NCBI GenBank assembly: GCA_013140805.1
Contig: JABFRW010000070.1
Coordinates: 1 to 45,078 of the forward strand
Length of the DNA stretch: 45,078 nucleotides
From: Candidatus Eisenbacteria bacterium
GTDB taxonomy: Bacteria > Eisenbacteria > RBG-16-71-46
Reading direction: 5' to 3'
In this document: one piece after another, positions 26,234 to 34,720 of the stretch
Layout: each line of letters opens with the position of its first letter
Position numbering within the stretch: the stretch's first letter is position 1
Notes under the pieces: model-generated
The model's input: the letters and a program-made list of their open reading frames with translations, nothing else
What the model was told of the DNA's origin: nothing
Database searches by the model: none
Program-made: the position numbers and the translations under genes

Positions 26234-27358
26234 ATGCTCATCGCCGTTCCTCGCGAAGTCGTGCCGCACGAGACTCGCGTCGCCCTCGTCCCCGAATCGG
26301 TCGCCCGACTGTTCAAAAGCGGGCTTCAGGTCGTGGTCGAGGCCGGCGCGGGCATGCGGGCGCATTTCCCTGACTCCGCCTATCTCGAGGCCGGTGCGAC
26401 GATTGCGTCGGACGCGCGCACGTTGTGGAGCAGTGCCGATGTCGTGGCCTCGGTGCGCGAACCCGAACTGCGCGAGTCCGGCGATCCGAGCACCTGGATG
26501 CGCGAGGGCGCGGTGCTGATCGGCTTCCTGCGCCCCGGCCGCAACGCCGACCTGCTGCAGCGCCTCGCTGCGCGAGGGGTGACGGCGTTCGCGATGGAGA
26601 AAGTGCCGCGCATCTCGCGCGCTCAGAAGATGGACGCGCTGTCCTCGATGAGCACCGTCGCGGGGTATCGTGCAGTGCTGGTGGCGGCCGAGTCGCTCGG
26701 CAAATTCTTCCCTCTGCTCATGACCGCTGCCGGCACCATTGCGCCGGCGCGCGCGTTCGTACTCGGCGCCGGAGTCGCGGGACTGCAGGCGATCGCCACC
26801 GCGCGACGCCTCGGCGCGGTGGTCGAAGCCTTCGACGTGCGTCCCGCGGTGCGCGAAGAGGTCCAGAGCCTCGGTGCCACCTTCGTGAGTGCCGACCTCG
26901 TGCACGAGAGCACCGTCGGTGCGGGCGGCTACGCGCGCGAGCAGGGCGAGTCGTTCCACCTGCGCGAACGCGAGCTGCTGCACCAGCACGTCGCGGCTTC
27001 CGACCTGGTGATCACGACCGCGATGATTCCCGATCGCCCCGCTCCGCGACTCATCACCGAGGCGATGGTCGAGGCGATGCGGCCGGGCTCGGTGATCGTC
27101 GACCTGGCGGCCGAGAGCGGCGGCAATTGCGAGCTCACGGTGCCGGGCGAGCGCGTGATGCGGCACCACGTGGTGATTCACGGGCCGATCGACATCGTGT
27201 GTGGCCTTCCGGTGCACGCGAGCCAGATGTATTCGCGCAATCTGGTGGCGTTGCTCCAGCACCTCCTCAAGGACGGCGCCCTCCACCTCGACTTCGGCGA
27301 CGAGATCACGCGCGGCACCTGCGTGGCGCGGCCCACCGCCGCCGGAGCGCGTTCGTGA
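26234..27358 (+). CDS. pntAA: NAD(P) transhydrogenase alpha subunit part 1 (NAD-binding domain I)
   Basis: The product is 374 aa. The complex couples hydride transfer between NADH and NADP+ to proton movement across the inner membrane. This soluble subunit binds NAD(H). It opens MLIAVPREVVPHETRVALVP, has MDALSSMSTVAGYRAVL, the Rossmann loop VLGAGVAGLQAIATARRLGA, then EAFDVRPAVREEVQSLGA and the mobile-loop area. VIVDLAAESGGNCELT and LPVHASQMYSRNL follow. ATG 26234 is chosen by homology; there is no Shine-Dalgarno. The stop overlaps pntAB by four bases (GTGA). The alpha subunit is split into AA and AB as in Rhodospirillum. Confidence 0.95.
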   Translation: MLIAVPREVVPHETRVALVPESVARLFKSGLQVVVEAGAGMRAHFPDSAYLEAGATIASDARTLWSSADVVASVREPELRESGDPSTWMREGAVLIGFLRPGRNADLLQRLAARGVTAFAMEKVPRISRAQKMDALSSMSTVAGYRAVLVAAESLGKFFPLLMTAAGTIAPARAFVLGAGVAGLQAIATARRLGAVVEAFDVRPAVREEVQSLGATFVSADLVHESTVGAGGYAREQGESFHLRERELLHQHVAASDLVITTAMIPDRPAPRLITEAMVEAMRPGSVIVDLAAESGGNCELTVPGERVMRHHVVIHGPIDIVCGLPVHASQMYSRNLVALLQHLLKDGALHLDFGDEITRGTCVARPTAAGARS

Positions 27359-27654
27359 ATCCCGAACTGCTCGCGCAACTCACGGTGTTCGTGCTCGCGG
27401 TGTTTCTCGGCTTCGAGGTGATCTCCAAGGTCCCGGTGGTCCTGCATACGCCGCTCATGTCCGGCACCAATGCGATCCACGGCATCGTGGTGATCGGAGG
27501 CATCCTGGTACTCGGCCACGCGAACAGCGCGCTCGAAGGGATTCTCGGATTCGTGGCGGTGCTGTTCGGCGCCATGAATCTGGCCGGGGGATTCGTCGTG
27601 ACCGATCGCATGCTCGAGATGTTCAAGAAGAAAGCCCCCGAGAAGCGTTCGTGA
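27355..27654 (+). CDS. pntAB: NAD(P) transhydrogenase alpha subunit part 2 (membrane)
   Basis: The product is 99 aa, starting at GTG 27355 within the end of pntAA. It opens NPELLAQLTVFVLAVFLGFEVISKVP, then LHTPLMSGTNAIHGIVVIG, a hallmark of the subunit, and GFVAVLFGAMNLAGGFVVTDRML. Three membrane helices are evident. It supplies part of the proton channel (domain II) between PntAA and PntB. The stop overlaps the pntB start by four bases (GTGA). Confidence 0.95.
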   Translation: MNPELLAQLTVFVLAVFLGFEVISKVPVVLHTPLMSGTNAIHGIVVIGGILVLGHANSALEGILGFVAVLFGAMNLAGGFVVTDRMLEMFKKKAPEKRS

Positions 27655-29051
27655 TCGAGGCGCGCACCACCCTCATCGCGCTCGGCTATCTGGCCACGGC
27701 GGTCGCGTTCATCGTGGGGCTCAAGCGCCTCAGTTCTCCGGCGACCGCGCGCTCGGGCAACCTGATCGCGATGGCCGGTATGGCGCTCGGCGTGCTGATC
27801 ACGCTGTTCCTGCCGGGCTTGCAGAACATGGGCCTGATCGTGCTCGCCCTCGCGGTCGGGGTGATCGCCGCCACGTGGGGCGCGCGCGTGGTTCGCATGA
27901 CCGACATGCCGCAGATGGTCGCGATCCTGAACGGGCTCGGCGGTGGCGCGGCGATGCTGGTGTCGATCGCCGAGGTGGCGCGCGCGCATCCGTTCCTGGC
28001 TCCCATGACGCGCACCGAAGCCGTCAGCTCTGCGCTCGGCATCCTGATCGGCGGACTGTCGTTCGCGGGCAGCCTCGTGGCGTTCGGCAAGCTGCAGGGC
28101 TTCGTCAACGAGAAGCCGGTGACGTGGCCGCTGCAGAAGGTGGTGAACGGTGCGCTGTTCGCGGGTGCTCTGGTGCTCGGAGCGCTCATGCTGCGCGACT
28201 CGGGCGGAGTGGCGCTGGCCGGCTTCGTGATCGCGGTGCTGCTGCTCGGGGTGTTGCTGGTGCTGCCGATCGGCGGCGCCGACATGCCGGTGGTGATCTC
28301 GCTGCTCAACTCGTTCACCGGGCTCGCGGCGGCGGCGACCGGCTTCGTGCTCTCGAACCACGCGCTGATCATCAGCGGCACGCTGGTCGGCGCCTCGGGC
28401 TCGATCCTCACCCAGCTCATGTGCAAGGCGATGAATCGACCGCTCTCGAACGTGCTGTTCGGCGCGTTCGGCGGTGGTGGCGTGGCCCCCGTGAACGGCG
28501 CGACCGCGAGTGTCGCGGGCACGGTGCGCGACATCTCGGTCGAGGATTCGGCGGTGCTGCTCGCGAACATCCAGTCGCTCGCGATCGTCCCCGGCTACGG
28601 CATGGCGGTGGCGCAGGCACAGCACGCGGTGCGCGACCTGGCCGACCTGCTGGCGAAGCGAGGCGTGGCCGTGAAGTACGCGATCCACCCGGTCGCGGGC
28701 CGCATGCCGGGTCACATGAACGTGTTGCTCGCCGAAGCGAACGTGCCGTACACGCAGCTGTTCGATCTGGAGCAGATCAATCCCGACTTCGAACACACCG
28801 ACGTGGCGCTGGTGATCGGGGCGAACGACGTGGTCAATCCGGCCGCCCGCACCGATCCGTCGAGCCCGATCTACGGCATGCCGATCCTCGACGTCGACAA
28901 GGCGCGCCACATCATCATCATCAAGCGCAGCCTCAATCCGGGATTCGCGGGCATCGACAATCCGCTCTACTACGACGCGAAGACGCTGATGCTGTTCGGT
29001 GACGCGAAGAGCGTGGCGCAGCAGCTCGTCGAGGCGGTGAAGCAGACCTAG
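27651..29051 (+). CDS. pntB: NAD(P) transhydrogenase beta subunit
   Basis: The product is 466 aa from GTG 27651. The N-terminal two thirds are membrane helices of domain II, with MPQMVAILNGLGGGAAMLV and GADMPVVISLLNSFTGLAAA. The C-terminal third is the NADP-binding domain III: IVPGYGMAVAQAQHAVRDL, IHPVAGRMPGHMNVLLAEA, VALVIGANDVVNPAA and HIIIIKRSLNPGFAGIDNPL. Together with pntAA and pntAB it forms the inner-membrane transhydrogenase, usually making NADPH from NADH at the expense of the proton gradient. The full set appears intact and in one operon. Confidence 0.96.
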   Translation: MIEARTTLIALGYLATAVAFIVGLKRLSSPATARSGNLIAMAGMALGVLITLFLPGLQNMGLIVLALAVGVIAATWGARVVRMTDMPQMVAILNGLGGGAAMLVSIAEVARAHPFLAPMTRTEAVSSALGILIGGLSFAGSLVAFGKLQGFVNEKPVTWPLQKVVNGALFAGALVLGALMLRDSGGVALAGFVIAVLLLGVLLVLPIGGADMPVVISLLNSFTGLAAAATGFVLSNHALIISGTLVGASGSILTQLMCKAMNRPLSNVLFGAFGGGGVAPVNGATASVAGTVRDISVEDSAVLLANIQSLAIVPGYGMAVAQAQHAVRDLADLLAKRGVAVKYAIHPVAGRMPGHMNVLLAEANVPYTQLFDLEQINPDFEHTDVALVIGANDVVNPAARTDPSSPIYGMPILDVDKARHIIIIKRSLNPGFAGIDNPLYYDAKTLMLFGDAKSVAQQLVEAVKQT

Positions 29052-29093
29052 CGGCCGTCACTGCCGGGCGGTTGCCGCGTCAGCGACCCGGAC

Positions 29094-29732
29094 TCACCGC
29101 CGCCGTGCGCGCCGCGACTCGGAACACTGCGTCGTCAGGTCGCGCTCGAGGTTCGCCGGCGCTCCCGGAATCACGCCGCTCAGGCCCTGCTTCGCCCACG
29201 TGACGCGCGCCAGCGCCGCGCACGGAGTGCCGGCACGAACTCGCAGGTCGAGCCCCTCCATGAATGCCGCCACTGCGGCCGCGCGGTGATGAGGCTCGAT
29301 CGCGCGCACCGCGTGCACGAACAGACTGTCGTTCCAGTCCGCGGCGTTGGCGAGCCGGCCCTGCTGCTCCATGTGATCGGCGGCACGCGCAAAGGCCTCG
29401 ATCCCGAGCGCCATCAGCTCGCGGTCGCTCGCCATCGCACGCATGCCGGAGGCCGCGCGCGCGGCGCGAAACGCCTGCAGCGCCGGCACCAGCCGGCCGT
29501 TCGCGAGTTCGTTGCGGACCGCTTCGCGGCGCAGGCGCCCGATTTGGGCCGGAACGCTCGCGTCCCATGGAACGAACGGTCGCGCCGCCTGAAGCCACGC
29601 AATCTCGGCCGCCGTATTTCCGGTCCTGTGAATGAGCCAGGCGCGCGTCACCACCACGACCTCGACCGCCAGCGCGACACCCAGAATCGCCAGAACACTG
29701 AGGAACAGCAGAACCAGTCCGTCGCGCTTCAC
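29094..29732 (-). CDS. Membrane-anchored protein of unknown function
   Basis: The product is 212 aa from GTG 29732, which has GGAG nine bases upstream; a longer in-frame start gives an unlikely leader. A single N-terminal transmembrane helix (GLVLLFLSVLAILGVALAVEVVVV) follows KRD, so the rest is probably periplasmic. The remainder is helical and Ala/Arg-rich (RREAVRNELANGRLVPALQAF, RELMALGIEAFARAADHMEQQG), resembling helical repeat scaffolds. Two Cys occur late. I do not recognise a family. It stands alone, downstream of and convergent with pntB and divergent from the NTF2-like gene. Confidence 0.65.
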   Translation of the reverse strand: MKRDGLVLLFLSVLAILGVALAVEVVVVTRAWLIHRTGNTAAEIAWLQAARPFVPWDASVPAQIGRLRREAVRNELANGRLVPALQAFRAARAASGMRAMASDRELMALGIEAFARAADHMEQQGRLANAADWNDSLFVHAVRAIEPHHRAAAVAAFMEGLDLRVRAGTPCAALARVTWAKQGLSGVIPGAPANLERDLTTQCSESRRARRR

Positions 29733-29862
29733 GTGCAGGATCTCCGGTGGAATTTGGAGGAGCGTTGGAGCCGAGCTGAAGACATGCGGCCGCAGACTAC
29801 ACCCGCCGACGCTCGCCGGCATCCGCGAGCGGGCAGCGCATTACCGCAAAGTGCTGATCCGG

Positions 29863-29868
29863 TATCCT
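29863..29868 (+). promoter_or_regulatory. Putative -10 box (TATCCT) for the double NTF2-like gene
   Basis: TATCCT, with TTACCG 16 bases upstream (29841-29846) as a weak -35, precedes an AGGAGG (29884-29889) and ATG 29894. This is a conventional leadered promoter. Confidence 0.4.
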
Positions 29869-29893
29869 GTCGCCTCCAGGCCAAGGAGGCATC

Positions 29894-30961
29894 ATGAAGC
29901 GATCGCTTCGACTGCTGACGCTGTTGTGCGCGTGCATCCTGATGCGTCGTGAAGCCGCCGCCGCGGATGCGACGACCGCCGCAGCCGAACTCGCGAAAGC
30001 CGAGCAGGGGTTCGCGAAACTCTCGGTCGACACCCACATGAAGACGGCATTCACCACCTGGCTCGCGGGCCATTCGATTCTGTTCAAACCCGGCCCGGTC
30101 GACGGTCAGAAGTTCTATCGCGATCGGCCCGAACCCAAGGGCGTGCTCGACTGGGCTCCTGCTTTCGTCGAGGTGTCGGGCGACGGGCAATTCGGATTCT
30201 CGACCGGCCCGTGGACCTATCAGCGCGCGCGCGATCAGTCTCCGATCGCGTTCGGCCGTTTCGTTTCGATCTGGAAGCGTGAAGGCGCGGGCGAGTGGCG
30301 GGTTCTCCTCGACACCGGCATCTCACACGCCGATCCCGGCAGATCGTTGCGCAGCGGCGAGCCGCTGGAGTTCGGGCCGCTTCACGCCGCTCCCGACACC
30401 AACGCCTGGAAGCCGCGCCCGCTGTCGGCCGGAGTCGCCGGACAGGTGGGCGGCAAAGACGGCACGATCGGCGGCAGCGTCGGCACCGGTGGCATGGGTG
30501 TGAGCGTCGGCACCGGCGGCTTCGGAGTCGGCGTGAGCACCGGCTCTCAGGGCGTGCGTTCGAAGCTCGACTACCAATGGCGCCGTAACGCTCACGACAA
30601 GCACACGCTGCTATCCGCCGAGCGCACCTTCACGTGGAACGCGCGTTCGAGGAGCTGGGATCGCGCCTACCGCGCGGTCGGCGCGAACGACGTACGGCTG
30701 CTGCGCGACGGGGCGTTCGCGACCACCGGCCTCGACACCGCGATTGCGCGCATGACGTCGCGGCCGCGCAATCGCGATTGGTTTCATCGCGGTGAAGGCA
30801 TGTCGGGGTCGTGGGATCTGGGCTACACCTACGGCCTCGCGGTCGCGCACCCGAAGGGCGCGCGGTCCGATACCACCGCGTACGTGCATCTGTGGCGCAA
30901 AGACGAAGCGGGCAACTGGAAGCTGATGCTCGACGTCGAAAGCGAGTTCCCGAAGCCCTGA
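29894..30961 (+). CDS. Secreted protein with two NTF2-like (DUF4440-type) domains joined by a Gly-rich repeat
   Basis: The product is 355 aa with AGGAGG before ATG. Residues 1-23 form a signal peptide (RSLRLLTLLCACILM...AAA). Domain 1 (about 28-150) has ELAKAEQGFAKLSVDTHMKT, SILFKPGPVDG, GQFGFSTGPWTYQ and WRVLLDTGISH, the pattern of DUF4440/SnoaL-like cone folds. Domain 2 (about 230-355) repeats it: LLSAERTF, DVRLLRDGAF, WDLGYTYGLAV and WKLMLDVESEF. Between them lies a Gly/Val/Ser-rich stretch, SVGTGGMGV and SVGTGGFGV in tandem (27-bp repeat, 30476-30529). No catalytic residues are assigned. It is likely a periplasmic binding or scaffold protein. The Gly-rich spacer between two such domains is unusual. 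Confidence 0.8.
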   Translation: MKRSLRLLTLLCACILMRREAAAADATTAAAELAKAEQGFAKLSVDTHMKTAFTTWLAGHSILFKPGPVDGQKFYRDRPEPKGVLDWAPAFVEVSGDGQFGFSTGPWTYQRARDQSPIAFGRFVSIWKREGAGEWRVLLDTGISHADPGRSLRSGEPLEFGPLHAAPDTNAWKPRPLSAGVAGQVGGKDGTIGGSVGTGGMGVSVGTGGFGVGVSTGSQGVRSKLDYQWRRNAHDKHTLLSAERTFTWNARSRSWDRAYRAVGANDVRLLRDGAFATTGLDTAIARMTSRPRNRDWFHRGEGMSGSWDLGYTYGLAVAHPKGARSDTTAYVHLWRKDEAGNWKLMLDVESEFPKP

Positions 30962-30962
30962 T

Positions 30963-31631
30963 CTAGAGGCGCTGGTACTCGACCAGCGTCATCCATGGAC
31001 GCGTGGTATCGAGCCCCTCGAACGACGCGAGCACGATGTCATGCTCGTCGGCCCAGAAGGTATAGCCCTCGGACTCGGGCGCAGGCGGAACGCTCAACAC
31101 ATAGCGTTTGGCCGCCACCGGCCCGTTCGGCCCTTCGACGGTGCCGTGCTCGACGCAGCGCAACAGCATCTGCGCCGGGCTCACCGCCATCAGGGGCGGA
31201 CCGATCCGCAACACCGCGAACTCGTGCTCGCCGCCGAGCGCGAAATCGCGTTTGGAAAGCATGAAGGTATTGAACAAGTGGGTCGGGTATTCGACCTCGC
31301 ACCCAAGCGGATAGTCGCCTTCCTGGCTGCGGGCGTGACCCTGACTCTCGATGTGCGCTCGCCAGCGAGTGCCTTCGACCGCGTGATTCGCGACCAGTTC
31401 GCGACCGCCGACCTGCCACTCGACGTCCAGCGACTTCACGCGCCACTCAGCACTCAACGCCACGCGGTACCGGTGCACGTTCGGCAGAGGGTGTGGCGCG
31501 ACCAGCGTGTGCTCACCCGCGACGACGATCTCGCCGGCGCCGGTCTCGAGTCGCCACACCTCATCGCCGCACGGCTCTCCAGCGAAGAACTGCTGATAGC
31601 GACCGGTGGCGATCACCTGGCTAGGGATCAT
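30963..31631 (-). CDS. Conserved-looking beta-rich protein of unknown function
   Basis: The product is 222 aa, with no signal peptide and no membrane helix. It has a regular pattern of short beta strands: GDEVWRLETGAGEIVVAGEHT, YRVALSAEWRVKSLDVEWQVGG, WRAHIESQG, GCEVEYPTHLFNTFML and GYTFWADEHDIVLASF. It resembles single-domain lipocalin/attachment-like beta-barrels (DUF3108 or glycolipid-binding style), but I cannot name the family. No ribosome binding site is evident before ATG 31631. It converges on the NTF2-like gene with a one-base gap between stops. Confidence 0.6.
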   Translation of the reverse strand: MIPSQVIATGRYQQFFAGEPCGDEVWRLETGAGEIVVAGEHTLVAPHPLPNVHRYRVALSAEWRVKSLDVEWQVGGRELVANHAVEGTRWRAHIESQGHARSQEGDYPLGCEVEYPTHLFNTFMLSKRDFALGGEHEFAVLRIGPPLMAVSPAQMLLRCVEHGTVEGPNGPVAAKRYVLSVPPAPESEGYTFWADEHDIVLASFEGLDTTRPWMTLVEYQRL

Positions 31632-31723
31632 GGCGCGATGATGTCCCCATCGGCTCCGACGATGAGCGCGGATTCCGCCGGAGCTTGAAGGCTCGCCGCC
31701 TGCGCAGCGACCGGCGCCATGAG

Positions 31724-31801
31724 CTACAGCAGCGCAACGCTGGCGAGCAGCCCGATCACGAACGTGGCGAGCACTCGCGCCTCACGCCACGCGCCGCTCA
31801 T
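31724..31801 (-). CDS. 25-aa micro-ORF with one membrane helix
   Basis: It starts at ATG 31801, overlapping the stop of the upstream secreted-orphan gene as ATGA. The peptide begins MSGAWREARVLATF and continues as a hydrophobic helix (VIGLLASVALL) to TAG at 31724. A positively charged start plus a single helix is typical of real micro-membrane proteins. The coupling supports translation, but the length makes chance possible. Confidence 0.3.
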   Translation of the reverse strand: MSGAWREARVLATFVIGLLASVALL

Positions 31802-32388
31802 CGGCGCGCCCCGACCGGACTCGGCTCGCGCTCCGGGTAGACATCGTGCCAGCGGGCGGATGCGTGGCCGACGCCGGCCCCTAGCGCGGCACCCGCGAAG
31901 GCCGAGAGCACCACCAGCCCCACGGATTTTCCCTCCGAGGTCACCCCCCACGTCAGGAAACCGGCATCCGACCTGGGCGGGTGCGCGGTCAGCACCCAAA
32001 TTCCCGACACCGCCGCCGCGCCGATGGCTCCTAGGACCGCGTAACGTCCCATGCGCGTTTGACCCACTTCGACTCGATCGATATCGGACCATGCGAGCAA
32101 TCCAGGCTTGCGTGATCCGAGCGGTCCGCGCGAAAACGCCTCGTCGTAGCGCACGCCACTCGCTTCGACCCGTGCATTGCGCAACGTAAGCCGCTCCTCG
32201 CCCGCGATCGCACGCACTCGATCGGCGCGACCGAACTCGACACGCATATGTTCGAACGCGGTGGATTCGGGAACCGCGGTGGCGGTGGATGTTGCGCTCG
32301 CCTGGGCGCGAGCCGGCCAGGACGAAGCGACCAGCACGCTGAACAACGCCAACCTCCGTGCCCATCGCCCACCGCCACCGTCACGCAT
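31798..32388 (-). CDS. Secreted or membrane-associated protein of unknown function
   Basis: The product is 196 aa from ATG 32388, overlapping the NUDIX gene end by eight bases; a further in-frame ATG 39 bases upstream would overlap it more. The N-terminus RWARRLALFSVLVASSWPARAQA is a signal peptide. A beta-rich middle (RVEFGRADRVRAIAGEERLTL, LLAWSDIDRVEVGQT) looks like a small barrel or PH-like patch. Two hydrophobic segments follow (YAVLGAIGAAAVSGIWVL and VGLVVLSAFAGAALGAGVGH) with glycine-zipper spacing. The pattern resembles outer-envelope 'glycine zipper' proteins. No family is recognised. Confidence 0.65.
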   Translation of the reverse strand: MRDGGGGRWARRLALFSVLVASSWPARAQASATSTATAVPESTAFEHMRVEFGRADRVRAIAGEERLTLRNARVEASGVRYDEAFSRGPLGSRKPGLLAWSDIDRVEVGQTRMGRYAVLGAIGAAAVSGIWVLTAHPPRSDAGFLTWGVTSEGKSVGLVVLSAFAGAALGAGVGHASARWHDVYPEREPSPVGARR

Positions 32389-32995
32389 GACGCGCCAGCC
32401 GCTTACGAACCGTTCGATAGACCGCATCCATGTGCCCCCACGCGTGGTCGCGCCGTGCGCGCAGCACGCGCGCGAGCGGCATCCACTCGGCGCTCGCCGC
32501 GTCGTCGGCCGTACGCGGGGTGCCGCGCCGCCACCGGGCGAGCCAGTAGAAATTCATGGTGGGGAATGCGCCAAAACCGTCGAGCCAGTAGCGATCCCAC
32601 CAAAACCCGAGCCACTCGCAGCGCCCGACCGCGAGCCCGGTCTCTTCGAGCAACTCGCGCCGCGCCGCGGCCTCGAGTTCTTCGCCAGCATCGACGAACC
32701 CGCCCGGGATGTCGAGCCGGCCGACGCGCGGCGGATGTGCGCGGCGCAGCACCAGCACTTCATCGCCGCGCACCACCAGCATGCCGGCCGCTGCGCGCGG
32801 GTAGTCGTAGAGCAGATAGCGACAGCGCGGGCAGTGGATCTTGCGCGGCTTCTCGCCACTGGTTCGGGCCACCGGCCCGCCGCATTGCCGGCACGCGAAG
32901 ACCGGACCGCGCTCGACCGCGGCCCGGGTGCGGCGGGTTCGAGTGCCGGCCGCGGTGCGGCGTGTGCGGGCGGCGTCAACGCCTCGCGCGCTCAT
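32381..32995 (-). CDS. NUDIX hydrolase with zinc ribbon
   Basis: The product is 204 aa from ATG 32995, which overlaps the stop of the glycosidase-like gene as ATGA. The NUDIX box is perfect: G99 to L121, GGFVDAGEELEAAARRELL followed by EETGL, including R113-E114 and E117-E118 that bind Mg. Ahead of it C35-x2-C38 and C55-x2-C58 form a zinc ribbon (CRQCGG, HCPRCRY), as in NudC-like and ADP-ribose/NADH pyrophosphatases. These enzymes split nucleoside diphosphates linked to another group; the exact substrate is unknown. The basic N-terminal 30 residues (TRRTAAGTRTRRTR) are unusual and may be an extension. Confidence 0.9.
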   Translation of the reverse strand: MSARGVDAARTRRTAAGTRTRRTRAAVERGPVFACRQCGGPVARTSGEKPRKIHCPRCRYLLYDYPRAAAGMLVVRGDEVLVLRRAHPPRVGRLDIPGGFVDAGEELEAAARRELLEETGLAVGRCEWLGFWWDRYWLDGFGAFPTMNFYWLARWRRGTPRTADDAASAEWMPLARVLRARRDHAWGHMDAVYRTVRKRLARHA

Positions 32996-33831
32996 CGCGC
33001 CTCCACCGTGACGACGGCCGGAAGCGGCACCATGTTGCGCGCCCCCTCGGGGCGCTCCTCGCCCTGATTCCAGGGACCGTAGTTCGCGTAGCGAAACGAC
33101 TCGGTGCGCACCGCAAGCTGTGCTTCGCGGCCGCCATCCATGGAGAGCGCGTGCACCAGTTCTAGCGGCGCACGGTTCAGCAGCGTGGCGAAGTCCCACA
33201 GCGTGTAGCCGCCTTCGCTGGTGATGATCAGGATGCGTCCGCGACCGTCCTCGCCCACCACGGTGCGCAGCGCGACCTGATCGGTGTGACGCACGCGCGG
33301 CATTCCGCCGCGCTCGAACAGCATGAACGACTGCGCGACTTCGCCCCACTGCGTGCGCTTCGGATCGAGCGGGTCGTGGTCCAGATCGAGCACCCGCGCG
33401 TTCGCCGTTGTGTCGCTGCGCGGCTCGGCCACCAACGCGGCGCGGAAGCTTGGGTGCTCGGTGCCCGACACGACCTCGCCCCCGCTCACGAACACACCCA
33501 TGTAGCTCAGGTCCGGGTAGTACTGGCCGGCGTTGAACGCGGCCAGGGCGGGCGAGCGGGCCATCCACTGGTCGAGTCGTAGCGGCTTCTGGTCGGGCTC
33601 GCGCAAGAAGTGACGCATGCGAATGCGCACGCGCTGCGGATCGAGTCTGAGCACGGCAATGTTGATGCTGCCCGAGCGGCAGTAGGGATCGCCGTGCAAC
33701 GTGGCGAACTCGACGCCGGGAGCCACCGAGTGCCAGCGCGGCGCACGCACGCCCTGCAGCAGCACCCAGCCGCCGACCAGCAGTGCGGCGAGCAGTGCGA
33801 GGCGCGTGACCGGCCAGCGCCCGCGTTTCAC
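32992..33831 (-). CDS. Phosphodiester glycosidase (NAGPA-like) family protein, membrane-anchored
   Basis: The product is 279 aa if GTG 33831 is the start, giving KRGRWPVTRLALLAALLVGGW as signal anchor. GTG 33888 and ATG 33990 are in frame too, the latter overlapping the TPR gene. The body has the NAGPA-like signatures: GSINIAVLRLDPQRVRI, AAFNAGQYYPDLSYMGVFVSG, GRILIITSEGGYTLWDFA, and LVHALSMDGGREAQLAVRT, with the SMDGG motif central to the active site. Family members cleave sugar-phosphate diester links or act on exopolysaccharide. It is probably periplasmic. The gene is coupled with the NUDIX gene; the start is uncertain. Confidence 0.8.
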   Translation of the reverse strand: MKRGRWPVTRLALLAALLVGGWVLLQGVRAPRWHSVAPGVEFATLHGDPYCRSGSINIAVLRLDPQRVRIRMRHFLREPDQKPLRLDQWMARSPALAAFNAGQYYPDLSYMGVFVSGGEVVSGTEHPSFRAALVAEPRSDTTANARVLDLDHDPLDPKRTQWGEVAQSFMLFERGGMPRVRHTDQVALRTVVGEDGRGRILIITSEGGYTLWDFATLLNRAPLELVHALSMDGGREAQLAVRTESFRYANYGPWNQGEERPEGARNMVPLPAVVTVEAR

Positions 33832-33928
33832 GGGCGCCGCGCGCGCGAACCGATGGGGAGGAGCGACGTCACGCGCGAAGTGTCGCACACGCCTCCCGGA
33901 CGCCGAAAAGGCTCGTCGCGACCGCGAC

Positions 33929-34582
33929 TCAGGCGGCGCGGCGCGTGGAGTCGTCGCCCGGCTTGGGCTTGCGACGCTTGCGCGTCGCACGCTTCTTGAC
34001 CGGCTTCTGCCGTTCGGGGTCGCGCAACTCGGGCGAGGTGCCGTCTTCCTGATCGACGAATTCGAAGCCCAGCGACTCGCTCGGCGTGATCGCTTCCCAG
34101 CCTTCGAGATTCGAAGCGGGAATGTCGTCAGCCGGATCGGGATTCGTCGCCGCCGGGGCGGTCGAGAAGCTCAGGAAGTCGCGGCGTGCATCGGGATGAC
34201 CCGGGTGAATCCACAGCGCATGGCTCAGCAGCAGCACGGCCTCCCGCACCGCGCCCAGTTCGAAGCAGGCGCAGGCCGCGAGGTAGTGCAGTTGCGGATC
34301 GTGCGGCGCGAACGACAGCCCGCGCAGCGAGCGCGCGAGCGTGTCGCGCGGCAGGTCATCGGCGAGTGCCGCCTCGGCCGCGCGACGAAAGTGACGAGCC
34401 GCCTCGGTGTCCGGGGGGGCATCGAGTCCCGGAATGAAGCGCTCGAGTTCGACCAGAACGCGACGCAACGACAGCCCGAGGACCGGATCGAGACCGGGCC
34501 CCGAGTCGCCGCCCACGCGGTCGGACAGGTGCGAAAGCACAACAGTTATGTCCCCAAAACTGGGGCGTGACGGCTCGCTCAA
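33929..34582 (-). CDS. TPR-like helical repeat protein
   Basis: The product is 217 aa from TTG 34582, preceded by GGGAGG with a short (4-nt) spacer; a GTG at 34540 is an alternative. The middle resembles tetratricopeptide repeats: HFRRAAEAALADDLPRDTLA, LHYLAACACFELGAVREAVLL and LSHALWIHPGHPDARRDFL. The C-terminal third is acidic then strongly basic (KPVKKRATRKRRKPKPGDD), suggesting contact with nucleic acid or membrane. No enzyme motif is seen. It probably scaffolds protein contacts. It heads the minus-strand group of glycosidase-like, NUDIX and orphan genes. Confidence 0.7.
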   Translation of the reverse strand: MSEPSRPSFGDITVVLSHLSDRVGGDSGPGLDPVLGLSLRRVLVELERFIPGLDAPPDTEAARHFRRAAEAALADDLPRDTLARSLRGLSFAPHDPQLHYLAACACFELGAVREAVLLLSHALWIHPGHPDARRDFLSFSTAPAATNPDPADDIPASNLEGWEAITPSESLGFEFVDQEDGTSPELRDPERQKPVKKRATRKRRKPKPGDDSTRRAA

Positions 34583-34720
34583 CGGACCTCCCGTGCGAGG
34601 GGACGAGGGGTTGCACGGCGCGGCGCGTTTCAGAGATCGGTACTGGGAGTAAGGCTGAAAACGTTATCGGCGGGGGGGGCGGAAAACTGGAGGCGGGGGC
34701 GCCGGCGGCGGAACTCGCGG

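Noticed and set aside
27306-28910. 534-codon minus-strand open frame over pntB
   Set aside because: Low-complexity His/Arg/Asp composition, antisense to a textbook pntB.
34583-34720. Run of nine G at 34671 with nearby AT-rich bases as a possible small RNA or terminator
   Set aside because: No stem of convincing length followed by a T run could be found on either strand; I see nothing definable in this 138-bp spacer.
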